This document shows, one piece after another, positions 31,217 to 37,667 of a stretch of DNA of 37,667 bases; position 1 is the first letter of the stretch, and the number at the start of each line of letters is the position of its first letter. Origin of the DNA: an uncultured Candidatus Melainabacteria bacterium (GTDB taxonomy: Bacteria > Cyanobacteriota > Vampirovibrionia > Gastranaerophilales > Gastranaerophilaceae); the NCBI GenBank assembly GCA_934728585.1, contig CAKVDZ010000014.1, positions 1-37,667 on the forward strand. Reading direction: 5' to 3'. The translations under genes and the position numbers were made by a program. Below the pieces are notes generated by a model. The model saw only the letters and a program-made list of their open reading frames with translations, was not told where the DNA came from and searched no databases.

Positions 31217-33691
31217 ATGCGTGTAAGTGAATTAGCAAAAGAATTAGGTTTAACAAGTAAAGAAGTGATTGAAAAATTTGCACAAGTTTCGATTGTTGTA
31301 AAAACTCACTCAAGTTCTGTTACTCCTGACCAAATAAAAAAATTGAAAGATTTTATTGCAGGTGGTTCAAAACAAGAAGTTAAAAAACCTAAGGCTTTTA
31401 TCGTTAAAAAAGCAAAACCTGAAGAAAAACCTGAAGTTAAAGTTGTAGAACAAGAAACAAAGGCCGAAGAAAAGGCTCAAGTTGCTCAACCAAAAACAGT
31501 TGAAAAAGTTGCTACAACTCCTGTTTCAAGAATTGAACGCGTAGAACGTCCAAAAGTGGAAACTGTTAAGAAAGCTCCTGTTAATCGCTTGGAAATTGTA
31601 AGACACGCAGCAAGACCAGCAGAAGGTGCTCAAAAACCAGCAGGACGTCCAAACGATAGACCAAACAGATCAAATAACGGTCTAAAACCACAAAGACCAC
31701 AAAGACCAACATCTGATGGCAAACCAATTGAACGCCATATTATTCCACAAGATATTTATGAAAACAAAGGTCAAACTTCAAAACATAAACCAGTTGACAA
31801 ACGCAAGGATAAGATTTCTAAAGAAGAAGAACAAGAAAGAATTTCTCTAGAGAAAGCAGCAGCTCAAAAGCATAAAAAACGTATGCACAAGGAGGAAGAA
31901 AAAGAAGCTGTTACGCAATTGGTTGTTAATACTGCTATGACTATTCAAGAGTTAGCTGATAAGATTAACAAAACTCCAGCAGAGATTGTTAAATTCTTAA
32001 TGCTAAATGGTATTATGGCGACAGTAAACCAACTTATTGACGTTGATGTTATTAAAAAAGTTTGTGCAGAATATGGCTTAGAAGTTCTTGATGAAGATTT
32101 AGACGCATTCGTTCAAGCTGAAATGGAAAAAGAAGAAAAGAAAGAAAAATTAAAAGCTGACGAAAAGAATATGATTCCACGTGCTCCAGTTATTAGTATT
32201 ATGGGTCACGTTGACCACGGTAAAACTACATTATTAGATAGTATTCGAGCTTCAAAACATAAAATTGTAAATACCGAAGTTGGTGGTATCACTCAATCAA
32301 TCGGTGCTTATACTATTTATTTACACGATGGAAGAAAAGTTGTATTTTTAGATACTCCTGGTCACGAAGCGTTTACAGAAATGCGTGCCAGAGGTGCAAA
32401 AGCTACTGATATTGCAATTCTGGTTGTTGCTGCAGATGACGGTATTATGCCACAAACAATTGAAGCTATTAACCACGCGAAAGCTGCTGAAATTCCTGTT
32501 ATTGTTGCTGTTAACAAAATTGATAAAGCTGGTGCTGATCCAGATAGAATTTTAACTCAATTGACAGAACATGGACTTGTTCCAGAAGCTTGGGGCGGTG
32601 ATACTATTACTTGCAATGTTTCGGCTTTGCAACGTCAAGGTATAGATGAACTTTTAGAATATATTCTATTAGTTGCTGATATGGCTGATTTAAAAGCTAA
32701 TCCAAAAGCTCCAGCTACAGGTGTTGTAATTGAGGCAAACCTAGATAAAGGTAAAGGTCCTGTTGCAACATTATTAGTTCAAAACGGTACGTTGAGAGTT
32801 GGTAACTGTGTTGTAGTTGGTACTGCTTGCGGTAAAGTTAGAGCTTTGTTATCAGATTCTGGAGAAAAAATTAAGGAAGCTGAACCATCAACTCCAGTTG
32901 AGATCTTAGGTTTGACAGAAGTTCCTCAAGCTGGTGATACGTTTGAAGTTGTTGGCAACGAAAAAGAAATGAAAGCCATTATTGAAAAACGTAAAGAAAC
33001 AGAACGTACAAAACGTCTTGATGAAATGCTTCCAGCTCATATTAGAAAAGAAGCTGTTTCAGGCGAAGAAAACATTCCGCAATTGAATTTAATTATCAAG
33101 GCAAATACTCACGGTGCAGCAGAAGCTGTATCTCAAGCTATTGCGCAAATGGATTCTGATGAAATTGCAACTAAAATTATTCACGTTGGTGTAGGCGATA
33201 TTTCAGAAGCTGATGTTATGTTAGCATCTGCATCTAATGCTTTAATTTTAGGTTTTACAGTTAAGGAAGATTCAAATGCACTTGCCGCAGCTGAAAGAGA
33301 ACACGTAACAATCAAGAAATACGATATTATTTACCAAATCCTAGAAGATATGGAAAAAACAATGTTGTCATTACTTGAACCTGAAATCAAAGAGGTTGCA
33401 CTTGGTAAAGCTGAAATTAGACAAGTATTTACTATTGGTAAAACTACTAAGATTGCTGGTTGTTACGTTCTTGAGGGTAAAATTCAACGTAATAAGACAG
33501 CTGTTCTTGTTCGTAACGGTCAAGAAATCTTCCGTGGTGCAATTGATCAGTTGAAACGTTTCAAAGATGACGTTAAAGAAGTTGCACAAGGTTTTGAATG
33601 TGGTATTTCATTTGCTAAATTTAACGATCTTCAAGAGGGTGATATCATTGAAGTATCTACAACAGAAGAAGTTGAACGTCAAAGTTTATAA
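31217..33691 (+). CDS. infB: Translation initiation factor IF-2
   Basis: IF-2 is the GTPase that places initiator tRNA on the 30S subunit. The 824-residue protein has an N-terminal IF2_N block MRVSELAKELGL (1-12), a long basic, Pro/Lys/Glu-rich linker (about 50-230), a second IF2_N-like block (about 238-290), then the G domain with G1 GHVDHGKTT (about 329), G3 DTPGHEAF, G4 NKID and SALQRQG, and domains II-IV. ATG 31217 matches the canonical MRV start, but AAAGGA lies 15 bases ahead; a TTG at 31187 overlapping the ylxR stop would add ten residues. The ribosomal operon order infB-rbfA-truB follows. Confidence 0.95.
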   Translation: MRVSELAKELGLTSKEVIEKFAQVSIVVKTHSSSVTPDQIKKLKDFIAGGSKQEVKKPKAFIVKKAKPEEKPEVKVVEQETKAEEKAQVAQPKTVEKVATTPVSRIERVERPKVETVKKAPVNRLEIVRHAARPAEGAQKPAGRPNDRPNRSNNGLKPQRPQRPTSDGKPIERHIIPQDIYENKGQTSKHKPVDKRKDKISKEEEQERISLEKAAAQKHKKRMHKEEEKEAVTQLVVNTAMTIQELADKINKTPAEIVKFLMLNGIMATVNQLIDVDVIKKVCAEYGLEVLDEDLDAFVQAEMEKEEKKEKLKADEKNMIPRAPVISIMGHVDHGKTTLLDSIRASKHKIVNTEVGGITQSIGAYTIYLHDGRKVVFLDTPGHEAFTEMRARGAKATDIAILVVAADDGIMPQTIEAINHAKAAEIPVIVAVNKIDKAGADPDRILTQLTEHGLVPEAWGGDTITCNVSALQRQGIDELLEYILLVADMADLKANPKAPATGVVIEANLDKGKGPVATLLVQNGTLRVGNCVVVGTACGKVRALLSDSGEKIKEAEPSTPVEILGLTEVPQAGDTFEVVGNEKEMKAIIEKRKETERTKRLDEMLPAHIRKEAVSGEENIPQLNLIIKANTHGAAEAVSQAIAQMDSDEIATKIIHVGVGDISEADVMLASASNALILGFTVKEDSNALAAAEREHVTIKKYDIIYQILEDMEKTMLSLLEPEIKEVALGKAEIRQVFTIGKTTKIAGCYVLEGKIQRNKTAVLVRNGQEIFRGAIDQLKRFKDDVKEVAQGFECGISFAKFNDLQEGDIIEVSTTEEVERQSL

Positions 33692-33710
33692 TATATAAGG
33701 AACAAAAGTT

Positions 33711-34061
33711 ATGAGCAGTAATCTTCGCAACGAAAGAGTAAGAAAAGAATTAATGCGCGAAATCTCTGAAATTCTTAGAAAAGAAATTAGAGGTCTTGTT
33801 GGTGTTGTTTCTATAACTGACGTTGAAGTTAGTCATGATAACTCTTTTGCTAAAGTTTTCTATAGCGTTTACGGTTCAGAAGAACAAAAAGAAAAATCTG
33901 TTCATATTATTAACCAAAATGTTTCTAAAATTAGATATGAAGTTGGCAAACGTATTAGATTGAGATTAACTCCAGAATTGAGATTTATCCAAGATAACTC
34001 TATTGAAAGAGGTTCTAGAGTTAATGAAATTCTTGAAAAAATTTCACGCGGAGAAGTTTAG
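33711..34061 (+). CDS. rbfA: Ribosome-binding factor A
   Basis: RbfA is a KH-domain protein for 30S maturation that binds near the 5' end of 16S rRNA. The 116-residue protein shows RVRKELMREISEILRKEIRG (9-28), VSITDVEVSHDNSFAKVFYSVYG and the end LRLTPELRFIQDNSIERGSRVNEIL. AAGGAAC ahead of the ATG. It sits between infB and truB as in most bacteria; truB starts with no gap. Confidence 0.95.
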   Translation: MSSNLRNERVRKELMREISEILRKEIRGLVGVVSITDVEVSHDNSFAKVFYSVYGSEEQKEKSVHIINQNVSKIRYEVGKRIRLRLTPELRFIQDNSIERGSRVNEILEKISRGEV

Positions 34062-34916
34062 TTGTTTGGTTTATTAAACATCTATAAGCCAGTAGGGAAA
34101 ACATCTCATGATGTTGTTGCTTATTTGCGAAAAATTTTAAAAATAAAACAAATCGGACATACTGGAACTTTAGACCCTTTTGCAGAGGGTGTTTTGCCAA
34201 TATGTATTGGTAAGTCAACTCGTTTAATCGAATATTTGCCTGATGATAAGGCTTATCTAGCATTTGTTCAATTTGGAAAAAGCACTGATACTTATGATAT
34301 TGAGGGGCAGACAACTTTTTCAACAGATGAAAAGGTTACTGTAGATGGAATTAAAACCAAATTACAAAATTTTAAGGGTGAAATAGAACAACTTCCTCCT
34401 ATTTATTCTGCTATAAAAGTTAATGGTAAAAAACTTTACGATTATGCTAGAGAGGGTAAAGAGGTCGAAGTTAAACCTAGAAAAGTTGTTATAAATAACA
34501 TTGAACTTAAATCTTTTGATTATGAAGCGCAAATTGCTCAAATATATATTGAATGTTCAAAGGGTACATACATTCGCTCTATTGCTCATGATTTAGGTAA
34601 GGCTCTTGATAATGGCGCACATTTAGTAAAGTTAATAAGAACAAAAGTGGGTAATTTTAATGTTGAAAATGCTATAAAACTTGAAGATATAAAAACACAG
34701 GAAGATGTGTCTAATAATTTAATTGACCCTTTGCAAGTTTTAAGTTTGCCAAAATATGAATTGAACGATATAGAAAATGAAAAAGTTTCGCATGGTCAGC
34801 AATTGCTTAACAAAAGTATGAAAAGTGTCGATTTTCTTATTTTGGTTTATAATAATAGAATAAAAGCAGTAGCTACTGCAAATGAAAAATTTATTAAAGT
34901 AATTAAGGTATTTTAA
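34062..34916 (+). CDS. truB: tRNA pseudouridine-55 synthase
   Basis: TruB makes pseudouridine 55 in the T arm of tRNAs. The 284-residue protein has NIYKPVGKTSHDVV (6-19), the catalytic Asp38 in GHTGTLDPFAEGVLP (32-46), PPIYSAIKVNGKKLYDYAREG and CSKGTYIRSIAHDLG. The start is TTG, the first codon after the rbfA stop, with GGAG eight bases ahead; an ATG start would cut the family N-terminus. The C-terminal part after residue 220 is short and weakly conserved. Confidence 0.93.
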   Translation: MFGLLNIYKPVGKTSHDVVAYLRKILKIKQIGHTGTLDPFAEGVLPICIGKSTRLIEYLPDDKAYLAFVQFGKSTDTYDIEGQTTFSTDEKVTVDGIKTKLQNFKGEIEQLPPIYSAIKVNGKKLYDYAREGKEVEVKPRKVVINNIELKSFDYEAQIAQIYIECSKGTYIRSIAHDLGKALDNGAHLVKLIRTKVGNFNVENAIKLEDIKTQEDVSNNLIDPLQVLSLPKYELNDIENEKVSHGQQLLNKSMKSVDFLILVYNNRIKAVATANEKFIKVIKVF

Positions 34917-34917
34917 A

Positions 34918-35790
34918 ATGTATAAGAAAATTTTAGGGATTTTGTTAGTATTTGCGCTAAGTTCACCAGTCTTTGCTCAAGATTTGTCAGCCTTATGTGC
35001 CCAACCTCATGACTTGTCAATGAAAGGTACACGATTTATCGCAAATATTTCTGGTATGACTTTGTTATCACAAGCGATTGCAAATTCAATTGTAAAAAGT
35101 GAATTAAAAAAATCTACAGGTGCAAAAGGTTTTAAGGTTAAAATGAAATCTTTCAGTGCAAAGGATTTGGCTGATGGTCGTTTTAAATCTTTGAATATTT
35201 CAGGTAAAAACTTAGATTTTGACGGCATTTATGTTTCTGAATTTAAGGCTTCAACTGTTTGTGATTTTAACTATATTAAAGCAACTCCAAAATCAATAAC
35301 TTTTAAAGATAATTTTGCTATGAATTACTCTATGACTATTTCAGATACCGATTTGAACAAAACCGTATTGTCTAAAGATTATTTGGCATTTTTGAAATCT
35401 TTAAACGTTAAAGCTGGTGGCTTGAATTTGATGGAATTGAAAGATGTAGATGTTAGATTGAAAAATGACAAACTATACTTTAAATTGCAAATGAATAATA
35501 AAGTTTTTAGCTATAATATTCCAGTGTTTATGAACGTTTCGACTAAAATGAAAGTTGAAGACAATAAAATTAAGTTAACAGAGGTTACATTAGAAAACTT
35601 AAATCAAAAGATAAATTTAACACAATTAACAAATATGATTAATATGATAAATCCGTTAAATTTTACAGTTGACGTACTTGGTAACGATAAAACAAAAGTT
35701 TCTTTACAATCAATGGATATAAAAGGTGACAAATTAGTTTTAGCAGGTACAATGTTTGTACCAAAAAATGCACAAGAAACTCGTAAGTAG
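34918..35790 (+). CDS. DUF2993 (LmeA-like) exported lipid-binding protein
   Basis: A 290-residue protein with a signal peptide (residues 1-20, ending PVFA). The rest reads as a repeating beta-strand protein with LNISGKNLDFDGIYVSEFKA (about 92-111) and ATPKSITFKDNFAMNYSMTI, the pattern of DUF2993, common in cyanobacteria and in actinobacterial LmeA, which binds phospholipid and affects lipomannan. Role here is unknown; envelope lipid handling is plausible. Two Cys (about 27 and 114) may pair. It follows truB by one base and precedes a membrane-anchored GerMN protein. Confidence 0.72.
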   Translation: MYKKILGILLVFALSSPVFAQDLSALCAQPHDLSMKGTRFIANISGMTLLSQAIANSIVKSELKKSTGAKGFKVKMKSFSAKDLADGRFKSLNISGKNLDFDGIYVSEFKASTVCDFNYIKATPKSITFKDNFAMNYSMTISDTDLNKTVLSKDYLAFLKSLNVKAGGLNLMELKDVDVRLKNDKLYFKLQMNNKVFSYNIPVFMNVSTKMKVEDNKIKLTEVTLENLNQKINLTQLTNMINMINPLNFTVDVLGNDKTKVSLQSMDIKGDKLVLAGTMFVPKNAQETRK

Positions 35791-35799
35791 AGGCAAAAA

Positions 35800-36393
35800 A
35801 TGAGTGATTTTCAAAAAATAGGTTTAATAATAGTAATAATATTGGCTGCTATTTATGTAAAAATGGCATTCTTCGGAAGTCCTGATATTCCAGAAGATTT
35901 TGGAAAAAATACTGAGCAAGAAGTTGTCACAAAAAAACCAGAGCAAAAAGAAGAAAAACCTGAACAAAAAACGCAATATGTAAATGTATTTTTTATCGCT
36001 CATAATGCAAGCGGTGAAGAAGTTTACAGGGCTGTTAAACGTGAATACATGCCTGAATATGGTTCTCAATTAAAATTCGCTATAAAAACCTTGATAAATG
36101 GTCCAAGTGCTAAAGAAAAGAAGTTGGGTGTTTATACTGAAATCCCATCAGGAACTCGTTTAATTTCAATTACAGAATCACCATCAAGAGTTGTTATTAA
36201 CTTATCTTCTGACTTCGAAAACGGTGGTGGTACTGATGGATTATACAAAAGATTATATCAGTTAATTAAAACAACAAAAATTAATTCTAACTTGCCATTA
36301 TACTTACAACTTGACGGAAAACAAGTTGATGTTATTGGTGGTGAAGGAATTATGATAAATCAACCTTTAAGTGAGGATTTTGCTAATGAATAA
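35800..36393 (+). CDS. Membrane-anchored GerMN-domain protein
   Basis: A 197-residue protein with one N-terminal membrane helix (about 6-25, KIGLIIVIILAAIYVKMAFF), a Lys/Glu/Gln-rich linker (about 40-62) and a GerMN domain: FAIKTLINGPSAKEKKLGVYTEIPSGTRLISI (split blocks, about 96-127) and VVINLSSDFENGGGTDGLYKRLYQL. GerMN domains occur in spore GerM and in LpqB-type and cyanobacterial envelope proteins and are thought to bind wall or partner proteins; no spore genes are present, so GerM itself is not implied. It follows the DUF2993 gene by nine bases. Confidence 0.82.
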   Translation: MSDFQKIGLIIVIILAAIYVKMAFFGSPDIPEDFGKNTEQEVVTKKPEQKEEKPEQKTQYVNVFFIAHNASGEEVYRAVKREYMPEYGSQLKFAIKTLINGPSAKEKKLGVYTEIPSGTRLISITESPSRVVINLSSDFENGGGTDGLYKRLYQLIKTTKINSNLPLYLQLDGKQVDVIGGEGIMINQPLSEDFANE

Positions 36394-36658
36394 AGATTTA
36401 GATTACTATTTGAACCTAGATTGGACCCTGATTGAGGGTACAGACTTAGATTTTAATGGAAATCCATATTGGTATATTGAGATAAAAGAAATTCCTAGTT
36501 TTGCTTTTTGTGCGAAAACTATTGAAAAAGCAAGGGCAAATTATAAAAATCAGTTAAAATTACAATTAATGCTAATGCTTGAAGACGGTGATGATATTCC
36601 AGAACCAGGAGAAGATGAAGAAGATATCGACTGGGAAAGCATGTGTCCAGGTGGTTAG
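36386..36658 (+). CDS. HicB-like protein without a HicA partner
   Basis: A 90-residue protein with the HicB/UPF0150 fold: NGNPYWYIEIKEIPSFAFCAKTIEKARANYKNQL (split, about 22-55), where Y-W-Y-I-E-I-x5-P matches the G-x-Y-x-A-x-x-P-E-L-P pattern of HicB, then IPEPGEDEED near 77-86. HicB antitoxins neutralise the HicA RNase and often carry a C-terminal DNA-binding domain; this one lacks that domain and no HicA is near, so it may be a solitary HicB with another job. GTG 36371 is an alternative start. It overlaps the GerMN gene by eight bases. Confidence 0.72.
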   Translation: MNKDLDYYLNLDWTLIEGTDLDFNGNPYWYIEIKEIPSFAFCAKTIEKARANYKNQLKLQLMLMLEDGDDIPEPGEDEEDIDWESMCPGG

Positions 36659-36665
36659 TTAATCT

Positions 36666-37508
36666 ATGCGTAGATTTCTTGAAAAATTTACATCTCACTC
36701 AATATTGATATTTGTTTCTTTATTATCAATATTTCCTTTTATATGGCTAATTTCAACTTCTTTAAAAGGAGCTGGAGAAAATATTTTTGCATATCCTCCA
36801 ACTATTATTCCTACTGATTTTACGTGGGAAAATTATATAGGAGTGTGGAAAAAAGTAGATTTTATGGCATATTTTTGGAATAGTATGATTGTTGCAGGAT
36901 TTACTGTATTACTAAATTTGGTGCTATCTTCTTTGGCGGCATATCCTTTGGCAAGAATGAATTTTGCTGGTAAAAAGGTCGCTTTTTTTGCAATCTTGGC
37001 AACAATTATGGTGCCATTTCAGGCGATTATGTTGCCTGTTTATTTGATTACTATAAAATTAAACATGATGGACACAGTGAATAATTTTATGGGCTATATT
37101 GGGCTTGTAATGCCTTTTGCGGTTAGTGCTTTTGGAATTTTTTTGATGCGACAAGCATTTATGACTATTCCTAAAGAAATGGAAGAAGCTGCAATTGTTG
37201 ACGGTTGTAATGTTTTTCAAGTATTTTGGAAAGTTTTAATCCCAATGGTTAAACCGTCTTTGGCTGTTCTTGCTATATTTACATTTATTGGTTCTTGGGG
37301 TGAATTTTTGTGGCCAAGTATCGTTTTAACAAAAGAATCTATGTATACGCTTCCAGTGGGTGTAAATAACTTACAAGGTATGTTCAGTTCAAACTGGCGA
37401 TTTATCGCAGCAGGTTCAATTTTATCAACTATTCCTATTTTAATTTTCTTTTTAGCCATGCAAAAATATTTTATTTCTGGTGAAAATGAGGGTGCTGTTA
37501 AAGGTTAA
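36666..37508 (+). CDS. Carbohydrate ABC transporter permease (MalG type)
   Basis: A 280-residue inner-membrane protein with six hydrophobic segments and the binding-protein-dependent transport motif EEAAIVDGCNVFQVFWKVLIPMVKP (split, about 168-192; the EAA loop that docks with the ATPase). The N-terminus PFIWLISTSLKG and the end MQKYFISGENEGAVKG are typical of CUT1-family MalG/UgpE-like subunits for sugars. The partner permease, binding protein and ATPase are not beside it in the window; the next 160 bases hold no clear gene. The sugar cannot be told. Confidence 0.9.
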   Translation: MRRFLEKFTSHSILIFVSLLSIFPFIWLISTSLKGAGENIFAYPPTIIPTDFTWENYIGVWKKVDFMAYFWNSMIVAGFTVLLNLVLSSLAAYPLARMNFAGKKVAFFAILATIMVPFQAIMLPVYLITIKLNMMDTVNNFMGYIGLVMPFAVSAFGIFLMRQAFMTIPKEMEEAAIVDGCNVFQVFWKVLIPMVKPSLAVLAIFTFIGSWGEFLWPSIVLTKESMYTLPVGVNNLQGMFSSNWRFIAAGSILSTIPILIFFLAMQKYFISGENEGAVKG

Positions 37509-37667
37509 TTTTTGAATTTCTAATCATTTTATAAAATTCCTGTATATCATGATTGCAGGCTGTTATTGACGTTCCCAAAATCTTCTTAACAAAACTTAAC
37601 AAATGGCGGAAAACATGGCAATTATTGGATTTAGAAATACTTTATATAAATGTAAGGTAAAGGTTAA
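37509..37667. other. Right-end intergenic region with a possible truncated start
   Basis: No complete gene. A frame from ATG 37603 (or 37615), beginning MAENMAIIGFRNTLYKC, stays open to the window end but has no clear ribosome site. Downstream TATAAA (about 37650) and AAGGTAAAGG could instead be the promoter and ribosome site of a gene starting just beyond the edge. Confidence 0.3.

Noticed and set aside
1..37667. CRISPR arrays, insertion sequences, prophage, tRNA or rRNA genes
   Set aside because: Looked for direct-repeat arrays, transposase motifs and cloverleaf or rRNA sequences on both strands; none seen.

Overview
The window is a 37.7 kb AT-rich bacterial chromosomal segment dominated by housekeeping genes. 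Several signals point to the non-photosynthetic sister lineage of Cyanobacteria (Vampirovibrionia/Melainabacteria, most likely Gastranaerophilales): a prepilin with the FTLAE...GIIGVVAALTIPNL signature, two genes of the plastid/cyanobacterial Ycf class (Ycf23/DUF561 and the Ycf45-like R3H ATPase), a DUF2993 exported protein, and lineage-type proteins that I cannot match to any named family. The taxonomic call is an inference from these markers. Diaminopimelate epimerase, MurA, GlmU and AnmK indicate a DAP-type peptidoglycan wall with recycling. There are no tRNA or rRNA genes, insertion sequences, prophage genes or CRISPR arrays.

Layout. 1-1430: a prepilin-like gene open at the left edge and preceded by a GC-richer repeat-like stretch, then a small protein built from seven ETAG-x-(I/V)-A repeats. 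1415-3120: a short HtrA-type protease (minus) and Ycf23 (plus) in divergent orientation. 3132-7152 (minus): parvulin, Xaa-Pro aminopeptidase and TrmH-type methyltransferase form a tightly overlapping operon with dnaA at its distal end. 7153-7467: an intergenic region with a promoter and terminator that frame a probable small RNA. 7468-12549 (plus): dapF, the rpsF-ssb-rpsR ribosomal operon with a small unknown gene, a Gfo/Idh/MocA oxidoreductase, then a CDP-alcohol phosphatidyltransferase-trmL-nnrD operon that converges on anmK. 13670-14150: a second long intergenic region with a terminator and a motif shared with the 7.3 kb intergenic region. 14151-16766: an ArnT/PMT-type glycosyltransferase (minus) and a secreted metallophosphoesterase (plus). 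16830-20750: the Ycf45-like ATPase, a 78-residue unknown, a ComEB-type deaminase and glmU. 20858-28406 (plus): eno, then murA, a small duplicated-motif gene, mfd and a PrsA-like foldase lipoprotein. 28549-29817: a 422-residue protein with coiled-coil ends behind a possible sigma-28-type promoter and operator. 29892-37508 (plus): prfA, ylxR, infB, rbfA, truB, a DUF2993 protein, a GerMN protein, an orphan HicB-like protein and a sugar-ABC permease.

Themes. Translation and RNA modification (rpsF, rpsR, prfA, infB, rbfA, truB, trmL, the TrmH-like enzyme), envelope building and proteostasis (dapF, murA, glmU, anmK, ArnT-like, two parvulins, HtrA) and DNA maintenance (dnaA, ssb, mfd) fill most of the region. 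The less explained items are the ETAG-repeat protein, the intergenic RNA candidates with a shared C-rich/G-rich motif, a recurring -10 box six bases before SD-less start codons (dapF, anmK, murA, dnaA) that suggests leaderless mRNAs, a DnaA with an altered DNA-recognition loop, and palindromic operator-like sites at several promoters.
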